Assembly (NCBI GenBank): GCA_000715685.1
Contig: KL569384.1
Span: 13,893-28,832, forward strand
Direction: 5' to 3'
DNA length: 14,940 bases
Origin: Streptomyces lilacinus
GTDB taxonomy: Bacteria > Actinomycetota > Actinomycetes > Streptomycetales > Streptomycetaceae
A program made the position numbers and the translations under genes. Shown piece after piece: positions 5,869 through 11,674 of this stretch (positions are counted from its first letter, which is position 1; the number at the start of each line of letters is the position of its first letter). The notes beneath the pieces are model-generated. The model was not told the origin of the DNA. It made no database searches and worked only from the letters and a program-made list of their open reading frames with translations.

Positions 5869-6419
5869 CGCAGCAAGGGGCCATCACGGTGGAGCGCCTG
5901 AACGGCCTTGCCGCCGCTCAGGCCGAGGACGCGTTCAGGCTGGTATACGGCGAGGCTTTCGCGGAGCCGCCGTACAACGAGACCGCGGACGACGTGGCAA
6001 CTGCCTTCCGGCGCTTCCGCTCTCAGACCCGCAAAAGCACCTTCCGTGCTGCCCTGGCCTGCGCCGAGGACGGCGAGCCGGTCGGCATGGCGTACGGCTA
6101 CCCACTCGGGCCCAACACGGGATGGTGGGACCAACTCACCGATCCTGTGTCCGACGACATGCGGCGGGAAGACGGGCACCGCACCTTCGGGCTCATGGAG
6201 CTCGCCGTGCGCGGGCCGTGGCGCCGGCAGGGCATCGCGCGCCGCCTGCACGAGACACTGCTCGACGGGATTGAGGCCGAGCGCGTGCTGCTCAACGTCC
6301 ACCCGGACAGCAAGGCAGCGTCGGCCGCTTACCGGGCGTGGGGATACCGCAAGATCGGCGAGGCGCGCCCGTGGGAGGGCGCAGACCTTCATGACGTGAT
6401 GCTGCTCGACGTGCGCTGA
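5865..6419 (+). CDS. GNAT-family N-acetyltransferase
   Basis: A 184-aa protein from a GTG at 5865. It has AGGAGG 7 nt upstream and a four-base overlap with the regulator stop, so the two are translationally coupled. GNAT motif A is visible: MELAVRGPWRRQGIARRLHE (residues 111-130), with R-R-Q-G-I-A (120-125) as the acetyl-CoA pyrophosphate loop. Motif B follows as LLNVHPDSKAASAAYRAWGY (142-161), including the usual AAYRxxGY. The N-terminal half has the expected FRLVYGEAFAEPPYNE region and GMAYGY strand. The acceptor could be a small molecule, antibiotic or protein; sequence does not tell. Coupling to a ligand-type regulator fits a resistance or modification module better than a toxin-antitoxin pair. 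Confidence 0.87.
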   Translation: MTQQGAITVERLNGLAAAQAEDAFRLVYGEAFAEPPYNETADDVATAFRRFRSQTRKSTFRAALACAEDGEPVGMAYGYPLGPNTGWWDQLTDPVSDDMRREDGHRTFGLMELAVRGPWRRQGIARRLHETLLDGIEAERVLLNVHPDSKAASAAYRAWGYRKIGEARPWEGADLHDVMLLDVR

Positions 6420-6429
6420 GCGAGCACGG

Positions 6430-6515
6430 GCGCCTCGCGCGCGCGTAGGAGCAAAGCGACCGGTCGCACCGGATCACCCACACGCGCGCGCCCGCGCGAG
6501 GCGCGACCGGTCGCG
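6430..6515. repeat. Nested palindromes: outer 12-bp arms, two copies of GCGACCGGTCGC
   Basis: GCGCCTCGCGCG (6430-6441) is the reverse complement of CGCGCGAGGCGC (6493-6504). The perfect 12-bp palindrome GCGACCGGTCGC occurs at 6456-6467 and again at 6503-6514 (extended to 14 bp, 6502-6515). The outer arms start 10 bp after the acetyltransferase stop and may act as its terminator. The duplicated palindrome looks like a protein-binding site next to the octamer array that follows. Confidence 0.6.
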
Positions 6516-6545
6516 ACACGATGTGGTGGGGGCGATGGGGGCGTG

Positions 6546-6738
6546 GGGGACGCTGTTCCCTGCGTCCCCTCTCCTCTTCTCCTCACTCCACTGACTGAGA
6601 CAGAGGGGAATGGAGCTGGAGGCGTCCCCAGCGTCCCCCATGCTCCATGGTGTGCCTGTCGTTCTGATGCGAGCGCTGCGCCGTGGGGGGACGACTCATG
6701 GTGCACTGCGCGTCCCCTGCCGTCCCCCGAGCGTCCCC
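6546..6738. repeat. Iteron-like array of GCGTCCCC octamers (candidate replication origin)
   Basis: GCGTCCCC occurs at 6562, 6622, 6631, 6710 and 6731, and inverted (GGGGACGC) at 6546. Seven-base versions occur at 6721 (CGTCCCC) and 6687 (GGGGACG, inverted). The 6546/6562 pair forms an inverted repeat. The 6622/6631 pair is enclosed by ATGGAGC (6610-6616) / GCTCCAT (6642-6648). The last three copies are 10-11 bp apart. The whole 6420-6844 stretch has no convincing gene. Origin function is inferred from the pattern and the element-encoded primase and helicase. Confidence 0.5.
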
Positions 6739-6844
6739 CCGCTCGTTCCCAGGACGCAGCAGCGCCCCACCGGGAGCTTGCCCGGCACGGGCCTGCATTT
6801 CCGCCCAGTAGGGCGCCGCACAGTCGGTGCCCGTTTCGAGAACG

Positions 6845-7345
6845 TCACAGTCCGAGATCCATGATTTCCCCGCACGTGGCCTGTCCAGAGACCGATGCTG
6901 TCGTGCTGGCGTGACGAATCCAGGTGAGGGCGCTGGTTGTGATCCACGCCCATGGCTTGGCCACTGGCGAAACGCCTACATGAGCACCGAATTGATACGA
7001 CATGAGCCGGAGAGCCTGGACGTGGGCCATGCCATCGGCCGTCAGCTCAGGCAGCGAGGCGAACAGCTCATGATGCGGGCGGGTATGGACCGCCTCGGCG
7101 ACAGCAGCAGCGCTGATCCTTCGTAAGTCACTGGCAGCAGAGATCGGCCGGTCGAAACTGATCGAGTGGAGGGCCAGGCAGACAAGTGCCTGAGCTTTCG
7201 GGTCAATGGCCTCAGCGTTCGTCTCCCAGTCCTGATACCGGCGGTGGATCCGCTCACGCAGAGCTGCATCACGCATGGCCAGGCCGAAGACGTGAGAGCC
7301 GAAGCTTTGGCAGAACTGCCACCGCTGCTCATCACTGATCGTCAC
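6845..7345 (-). CDS. Unknown protein (166 aa), lower GC
   Basis: The GTG at 7345 has CGGAGG 6 nt upstream and is preferred; the open frame extends 31 codons further up but with no ribosome-binding site. The product starts VTISDEQRWQFCQSFGSHVF. It is largely helical and soluble, with AMRDAALRERIHRRYQDWE (residues 23-41) and a His-rich EAVHTRPHHELFASLPEL (about 84-101). The C-terminus is polar with no known motif. I do not recognise a family. Codon 74 is TTA (7124-7126). The gene lies 83 bp downstream of the secreted-protein gene on the same strand, and both have lower GC and less biased codons than their neighbours, which suggests they arrived together as a separate cargo pair. Confidence 0.6.
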   Translation of the reverse strand: MTISDEQRWQFCQSFGSHVFGLAMRDAALRERIHRRYQDWETNAEAIDPKAQALVCLALHSISFDRPISAASDLRRISAAAVAEAVHTRPHHELFASLPELTADGMAHVQALRLMSYQFGAHVGVSPVAKPWAWITTSALTWIRHASTTASVSGQATCGEIMDLGL

Positions 7346-7428
7346 TGCTGGCCTCCGGTCGCTGTGGGAGCGGGTGCTGACTCGCTCCCACAGCATTCCG
7401 GTGACTTGCGAGGACGTGAAGGGCTTGT

Positions 7429-7941
7429 TCAAGCACACTTGACGTTGAGGAGAGAGCTGTCTGCATATCCAGTCTTCTGAGACGCGCCGTCCGAGACTGT
7501 GACCCAGGTCCTCGACATATAGCTCCAGTTGACGTCACTTGGCTGACAGTCACGGAAGGTCGCGGTACTGCTGCGACTGGGAGGCGGGCAACCATAGTTC
7601 ACCGATCCCGCAGCGAGCACTTCGAACGTGCCGGGCCCCGGGTAGTACCTCATCAGGTCCGTCTCGGTACGGCACGTCTGCGGCTGTCGTGGCGAGCATT
7701 TCGTGATTGCACCGGTCGCCACGACGGCTGACCCGCTGTAGTTGGGCTTGTAAGCCCGTCCCTCACAGGTGATGACTTCGTTGGAAGCGCCCTTCTCGTC
7801 GCCCAACGTGATGGTGAACGTTGTCACTGGAGCGCCTGTGGGATCAGGCTCGGCAAGAGCCGGACCAGCGGCAAAGACCAGCAGGATTGCGGTGCCGGCC
7901 ATGCTCAACAGCGACCGCCAGAGCTTGGTTGCCTTGCTCAC
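7429..7941 (-). CDS. Secreted six-cysteine protein
   Basis: A 170-aa protein from a GTG at 7941 with GGGAG about 6 nt upstream. The N-terminus has a textbook Sec signal: KATKLWR, a hydrophobic stretch (residues 11-27), and a cleavage site after GPALA at about residue 30. The mature part has exactly six cysteines (59, 82, 90, 118, 132, 169), an even number fitting three disulfides. It also has a TTFTITLGDEKG strand near the mature N-terminus and ends LLNVKCA, with the last Cys one residue from the C-terminus. No enzyme motif is visible. It probably acts outside the cell or at the surface. It shares orientation and composition with the unknown gene downstream. No family recognised. Confidence 0.8.
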   Translation of the reverse strand: MSKATKLWRSLLSMAGTAILLVFAAGPALAEPDPTGAPVTTFTITLGDEKGASNEVITCEGRAYKPNYSGSAVVATGAITKCSPRQPQTCRTETDLMRYYPGPGTFEVLAAGSVNYGCPPPSRSSTATFRDCQPSDVNWSYMSRTWVTVSDGASQKTGYADSSLLNVKCA

Positions 7942-8087
7942 TGTTCTCCCCTCGTAGAGTGGCGTGTGCCACGGAACTTCGGGTGGGACATGTGCAGCAC
8001 GAGCGCTCGAACTCTAGTGCGTCAGTGAGGGGTGGACCCTCTGTTTTCCGGCCGAGTCGCCCACGGCAACCAAGTTCGGACGCGACT

Positions 8088-8122
8088 GCGCCCCGGGCGG
8101 CGAGAGTGCCATGCCGGGGCGC
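8088..8122 (-). terminator. Candidate terminator of the replication operon
   Basis: GCGCCCCGG (8088-8096) pairs with CCGGGGCGC (8114-8122), a perfect 9-bp GC stem with a 17-nt loop, starting 18 nt past the helicase stop in the direction of transcription. The rest of 7942-8140 shows no gene and would hold the promoter of the secreted-protein gene, which I cannot pinpoint. Confidence 0.45.
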
Positions 8123-8140
8123 GTTCGGATGCCGGGCAGG

Positions 8141-9712
8141 TCATGACGGCGGGGTGAAGGTGACGCCCCACACCTTGCCGTTCTTGTTGCTGCCCGAGGT
8201 GCGCGCCACGTGGATGCCTCGGGCGCGGAGCGCAGGGGCGACCTGGCGAATGCGGGCGCTGAGGACGGCGGGGGTCTTGGGCCAGCCGTCGGCGAGGCTG
8301 CGCCCGTCGCTGCCGAGCAGCCGGTGCAGCTCGGCCATGGTCCCCTGCCAGCCGCCGGCCGGGAAGGCAGGCGAGGCAGTCCAGTCACGCAGGGCGCCGG
8401 CGACTGGGTGCCCGTCGAGGACCGCGTCGTTCAATGCGTCTTGCGCGCCATTGAAGGCGGCGAGGCTGTGCCAGCCGGTGACGCGGTCGAGGGCGTGCAG
8501 CAACTCGGCGAAGTCGGCGAGCCGCGGGCGTTCGGTGAGGTCGGCAGCAGCGTGCGGAAGGTCGGCCCATACAGCGGCGGCGAGGTCGAGCAGCGCGCCG
8601 AGAATGCGCGGGTGCGCCTCTTCGTACGTGGTCCACAGGGCGCCGGCCGTGCGTCGCTTGTGGCGTGGGATGGGTTGCAACTCGAGCGGCATCATGCGCT
8701 CGGCGAGATCGTTGCGCAGCGCGCCGAGGTCAATGCCGGTGAGGAGCACTGGGCGTTGGTAGGTGAGCACGTTCACGTCATCGTCGGTGTACAAAGCGCG
8801 GGTCACCTGCGCGTCGCCCGTGACGACGCGGCACAGCGCGTCGGACAACCAGCCCGGCAGGCCCGAAAGGTTGTCGAGCGCGAGCACCCATCCGGCGGCG
8901 GTGGTCGGTCCGAGGTCGCGCAGAGTCTCGGGAGCCTGGCGCAGTGGCGCGCGGGCGCCTTCAATGACGCCGGCGAGCATCTGCCCCGACGTGCTCTTGC
9001 CGGTGCCTTGCTCGCCGGTGAGATATGCGATGGGGCGCGGCATTCCTGGGCGCAGCGCAGCCAGCAGCCAGCCGACGGCGAGAGGTAGCGTCTCGGGCGT
9101 GAAGGGCAGCAGTGCGGCGAACTCCTCGAGGCCGGCGCGCCAGCCGCCCGCCGCCCGGTCCGGCCGCGGCAGAGGGCGGACAAGCTTGCTGCGCCGCCAG
9201 ATCGGCCCAATCTCGGGATCGGGGTAGGTCAGTGCCCAGCCGTCCGGGGCGAGGCGTACCGACTCCCCGTCGGCGCGCCCGAGGTCGAGCCAGGACACGG
9301 CGGAGTCGTCAGGGTCGGGAGCGACCCGAAGGTGCAGCTCGGTCTCGGGGACGTGCATGGCGAGCGCGTCGAGGGCGGCGAGCGCGTCGGCAAGCGCCGT
9401 CTGCGAGGGCGTCCGGTTGTACTGGGTCACGTACGCGTGCGTGAGGTGCTGCCGCAGACTGCCGGTGCCGGTGTGGGCGGTGGCGCGCAGCGGTACAGCG
9501 ATGGGCGGGCCGTCGTAGGAGACGGCGTACGGTGCGCCGTTGTGGTGCAGGTACCGGAAGCGGTTCTGCCCGAGCACGCGCAACACTTCGGCCTGCGGCG
9601 GCTGGCGCTCCTGCTTCGGCGCACGCGGGTGCTCCGCGCTCGCTTCCTGCCGGGGGAAGGGGACGACGGAGCGTGCGGCGGCGGCCGGGTTGAAGGTGAG
9701 GGCGTGGGTCAT
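8141..9712 (-). CDS. AAA+/SF3-like replicative helicase (ATP-binding)
   Basis: A 523-aa protein translated from an ATG that overlaps the primase stop (ATGA). Residues 1-180 hold an accessory domain with FRYLHHNGAPYAVSYDG. The ATPase core has Walker A GEQGTGKST (233-241), a Walker B-like strand WVLALDN with D280, a sensor-1-like strand PVLLTGID (321-328) and an arginine in LAERMMPLEL (336-345). The C-terminus (about 475-520: PAVLSARIRQVAPALRARGI, then GKVWGVTF) looks like a winged helix for DNA binding. This is the architecture of helicases paired with Prim-Pol proteins in phages, plasmids and actinomycete integrative elements, where they unwind the origin. Length is normal and motifs intact. 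It is the last gene of the xis-primase-helicase operon. Confidence 0.85.
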   Translation of the reverse strand: MTHALTFNPAAAARSVVPFPRQEASAEHPRAPKQERQPPQAEVLRVLGQNRFRYLHHNGAPYAVSYDGPPIAVPLRATAHTGTGSLRQHLTHAYVTQYNRTPSQTALADALAALDALAMHVPETELHLRVAPDPDDSAVSWLDLGRADGESVRLAPDGWALTYPDPEIGPIWRRSKLVRPLPRPDRAAGGWRAGLEEFAALLPFTPETLPLAVGWLLAALRPGMPRPIAYLTGEQGTGKSTSGQMLAGVIEGARAPLRQAPETLRDLGPTTAAGWVLALDNLSGLPGWLSDALCRVVTGDAQVTRALYTDDDVNVLTYQRPVLLTGIDLGALRNDLAERMMPLELQPIPRHKRRTAGALWTTYEEAHPRILGALLDLAAAVWADLPHAAADLTERPRLADFAELLHALDRVTGWHSLAAFNGAQDALNDAVLDGHPVAGALRDWTASPAFPAGGWQGTMAELHRLLGSDGRSLADGWPKTPAVLSARIRQVAPALRARGIHVARTSGSNKNGKVWGVTFTPPS

Positions 9713-10773
9713 GCGGCGGCTCCGGTGAAGGTACGTGGGTGCCGCGCGCCGGCGGACAGCCCGGAGCGAATCGCGGCCTCAGTCTCGCGTCCGGACAGCC
9801 CGGCGTGCCGAGCGGCATCGCGCAGGACGTCGGCGAGCTGGTCGTGCTCGAGGTGCCCCGCGGCGCGCAGAGTGCCGAGGTTGAAGGCGGAGCGGTTGAG
9901 TGTGGCGTTGCGCGTGCCAGGCTGCGCCTCGGCGACGGCGCGCAGCTCGCTCTCGACTGCGGCGGCGACGTACCCGCCGCCCATCGTGCGAGGGCGCCAG
10001 GGCAGCGCGACGCGGGGACGCTCGGGGCGTACGCGGTGCCCAGTGCGCTCGAGGTCGCGCGCGAGCCACACGGGCAGTTCGGCAACCGTGCGGCAGTCCC
10101 CGAGCGCCGTGTACGCCCCATCGCGGGTGACGGTGCCCGGTGCCACGGCGTAGGACGATCCGGCGCGCACGTCGAGCTGCCAGCCGAGCGCCCCGGCTTG
10201 CGGGCGCCAAACGGTGCCGGCCGGTGCGCGGAACCAGTAGTGAAACCCTCCCGAGGGCGTACGCACGGTGAGCGTCTCCGGGGCGCAGCCGGGCAACGTG
10301 GCACGGCGCACCTCGACAAGCAGAGCGAGGACGTCGCGCCCGTCAACGACACTGCCCGGGGCGATATCGGCAGGCAGTTCGACGCCGGGCAGCAGCATCT
10401 CGAGGTCGGTCGGCATATCGCCGCCGTGGCAGTCCACATCGAGGATCACGAGTCCGGACGGTCCCGCGGCAACGCCGACTCCTGCCGCGGGCGTGCGCTT
10501 CCACCACTGGGCGATGCGATCAGGGTCGACCGTGGCGGCCAACACACCATGACAGGGGCGTCCGGCAACGTGGCACGGGCAGGCGCGCCCGTCATGCTCG
10601 GTGTAGGCGGGGTTGGGGCGCTCGGCAGTGCCAGGCGAGCAGCGGTCGCAGCCGCGTACGGGCACCTTCCCGCCCGGGGCGAGAGGGTGCACCGCGTAGC
10701 CCTGAGCAGCCAGCCAAAGGGCTACGCGGATCGGGGTTGGGGCCGGCGCAGTCAAGTGGTCGCCGCCCCTCAC
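9709..10773 (-). CDS. Bifunctional DNA primase-polymerase (Prim-Pol, AEP superfamily)
   Basis: A 354-aa protein from a GTG at 10773 that overlaps the xis stop (GTGA); a TTG at 10755 with GAGGGG upstream is an alternative. The Prim-Pol fold is clear: ALWLAAQGYAVHPLAPGGK (residues 18-36), catalytic D112-V-D114 in VILDVDCHGG, GGFHYWFRA (175-183) with H178, and the third acidic site D201 in WQLDVRAGSSYAVAPGT. A Cys/His cluster (C42, C45, C65, C67, H68, C74, H75) inserted before the DxD may bind zinc, as in other Streptomyces Prim-Pol proteins. A PriCT-like helical domain (about 285-346) ends the protein. These enzymes lay primers and extend them at element origins. The open frame continues upstream through xis, but that part is antisense-style noise. 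Confidence 0.9.
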   Translation of the reverse strand: MRGGDHLTAPAPTPIRVALWLAAQGYAVHPLAPGGKVPVRGCDRCSPGTAERPNPAYTEHDGRACPCHVAGRPCHGVLAATVDPDRIAQWWKRTPAAGVGVAAGPSGLVILDVDCHGGDMPTDLEMLLPGVELPADIAPGSVVDGRDVLALLVEVRRATLPGCAPETLTVRTPSGGFHYWFRAPAGTVWRPQAGALGWQLDVRAGSSYAVAPGTVTRDGAYTALGDCRTVAELPVWLARDLERTGHRVRPERPRVALPWRPRTMGGGYVAAAVESELRAVAEAQPGTRNATLNRSAFNLGTLRAAGHLEHDQLADVLRDAARHAGLSGRETEAAIRSGLSAGARHPRTFTGAAA

Positions 10774-10991
10774 GCAGCGGTGTCGATGGTCTGCGCGTCG
10801 AGCCACTGATCGACGTCTTCCCACCGTGCGCGCAGGTGGCGGCCGACCTTGATCATGCGGGGGCCGCCACCGCGGTGGCTCCACTGGTAGACGGTGGCCA
10901 GCGGCACGCCGCAGTAGTCGGCGAGCTCGCGTGCGGTGGCGAGCTTGCGACGGGGCGAGTCGGCGGTGGCAGGGGTTTGGGCGCGGGGCAC
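10770..10991 (-). CDS. xis: Excisionase/AlpA-type HTH protein
   Basis: A 73-aa protein with a MerR/HTH_17-type winged helix: KLATARELADYCGVPLATVY (residues 16-35), then QWSHRGGGPRMIKVGRHLRA (36-55) and WEDVDQWLDAQ near the C-terminus. This is the usual form of Xis in AICEs and of AlpA in phages and satellites; it bends the att DNA to direct excision and may also activate the operon. The GTG at 10991 is chosen because GAGGAG (plus-strand 10999-11004) is 7 nt upstream; an ATG at 11018 has none and would cover an operator. It leads the coupled operon with the primase and helicase. Confidence 0.83.
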   Translation of the reverse strand: MPRAQTPATADSPRRKLATARELADYCGVPLATVYQWSHRGGGPRMIKVGRHLRARWEDVDQWLDAQTIDTAA

Positions 10992-11004
10992 GATCACACT
11001 CCTC

Positions 11005-11107
11005 TGTCGATTCGACATCAGGACTTGTCGATAAGACTGATCTTGGGCAACTTTGTCGATGTCCCGCATCGCATGTCAATCTTGCTTACAGATTTGTCGT
11101 ATCGACA
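11005..11107. promoter_or_regulatory. Switch region: repeated TGTCGA-type operators between xis and the XRE regulator
   Basis: TGTCGA-T-TCGACA (11005-11017) is a perfect 13-bp palindrome abutting the xis ribosome-binding site. TGTCGTATCGACA (11095-11107) is a second, directly before the regulator's ribosome-binding site. A 10-of-13 match, TGTCGATAAGACT, lies at 11026-11038, and a half-site, TGTCGAT, at 11054-11060. The array spans the whole divergent intergenic region, as expected for operators of a CI-like repressor. The XRE protein encoded next door is the obvious candidate. Confidence 0.65.
11050..11079 (-). promoter_or_regulatory. Candidate promoter of the xis-primase-helicase operon
   Basis: On the minus strand TTGACA (11074-11079, perfect -35) is followed after 18 bp by CAAAGT (11050-11055, a weak -10). 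The -10 overlaps the TGTCGAT half-site at 11054-11060, so a repressor bound there would block it. Confidence 0.45.
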
Positions 11108-11119
11108 TAGAGGTGAGCC

Positions 11120-11674
11120 GTGAATAACCACCAGTCGGCGAGCGAAGTGGTCGCCGAACGGGTCCAAGAGCTGCGGAAACGGCAAGGTCTCACAGCCAAA
11201 GACCTGGCCGAACGCTGCCGGCTGATCGGGGCGCCGGGGCTGACCGCGTCGGTGATCGCCAACATTGAGAGCGGTCGGCGTGACCTGAACGGCCGGCGGC
11301 GCAGGCAGATCACCCTCGAAGAGTGGCTGATCTTGGCGCAGGCGCTGCATGTCGCCCCCATTCACCTGGTCGTCCCGATCGACGACGACCATTCCCGCTA
11401 CGAGCTCACCCCCGAGCCTCCGACGCCTTCCCACGGCCTCAACCGCGAGGGGGTCGGCTGGGTCCGTGAGTGGATCAGAGGGAACGCGCCGCTGACGTTC
11501 ATGAACGAGCGCATCTATCGCAGCGAAGTGCCGGCGGAGGAATGGAAGTCCCGCGAGCGACGCGAGCAGGAAGGGCTCGAGGTCAACAAGAAGCTCTTGG
11601 AAGCGCTCGAGGCGGTTGGCCTCACGGCTGCGCCGAAGGGGGCCGAGGGGGGAGAGGCGGAGTCGCATGGCTGA
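11120..11674 (+). CDS. XRE-family repressor-like regulator
   Basis: A 184-aa protein from a GTG at 11120 with GAGGTG 4 nt upstream. The N-terminal half is an XRE/Cro-CI helix-turn-helix: VAERVQELRKRQGLTAKDLA (residues 11-30), GLTASVIANIESGRRDLNG (about 40-58) and EEWLILAQALHVAP (67-80). The loop is longer than in minimal Cro domains because of RCRLIGAPG and GRRRRQ inserts. The C-terminal half (about 95-184) is charged and helical, ending in a probable coiled-coil-like stretch EWKSRERREQEGLEVNKKLL. It overlaps int by eight bases (ATGGCTGA), so both are cotranscribed. It diverges from xis across the operator array and probably represses excision and replication; that role is inferred from layout. 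Confidence 0.83.
   Translation: MNNHQSASEVVAERVQELRKRQGLTAKDLAERCRLIGAPGLTASVIANIESGRRDLNGRRRRQITLEEWLILAQALHVAPIHLVVPIDDDHSRYELTPEPPTPSHGLNREGVGWVREWIRGNAPLTFMNERIYRSEVPAEEWKSRERREQEGLEVNKKLLEALEAVGLTAAPKGAEGGEAESHG

Noticed and set aside
4591..6419. Toxin-antitoxin reading of the HTH-GNAT pair
   Set aside because: GNAT toxins pair with small RHH-type antitoxins. Here the partner is a 425-aa HTH-TPR regulator, so a regulated modification module is more likely, though the idea is not excluded.
6543..6914. Plus- and minus-strand ORFs in the 6420-6844 gap
   Set aside because: No ribosome-binding sites, and composition is driven by the GCGTCCCC repeats and palindromes; no recognisable protein features.
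10774..11079. Upstream extension of the primase frame
   Set aside because: It runs through xis in another frame and through the operator region, with low-complexity Arg/Pro-rich translation. The GTGA overlap with xis gives a natural start.
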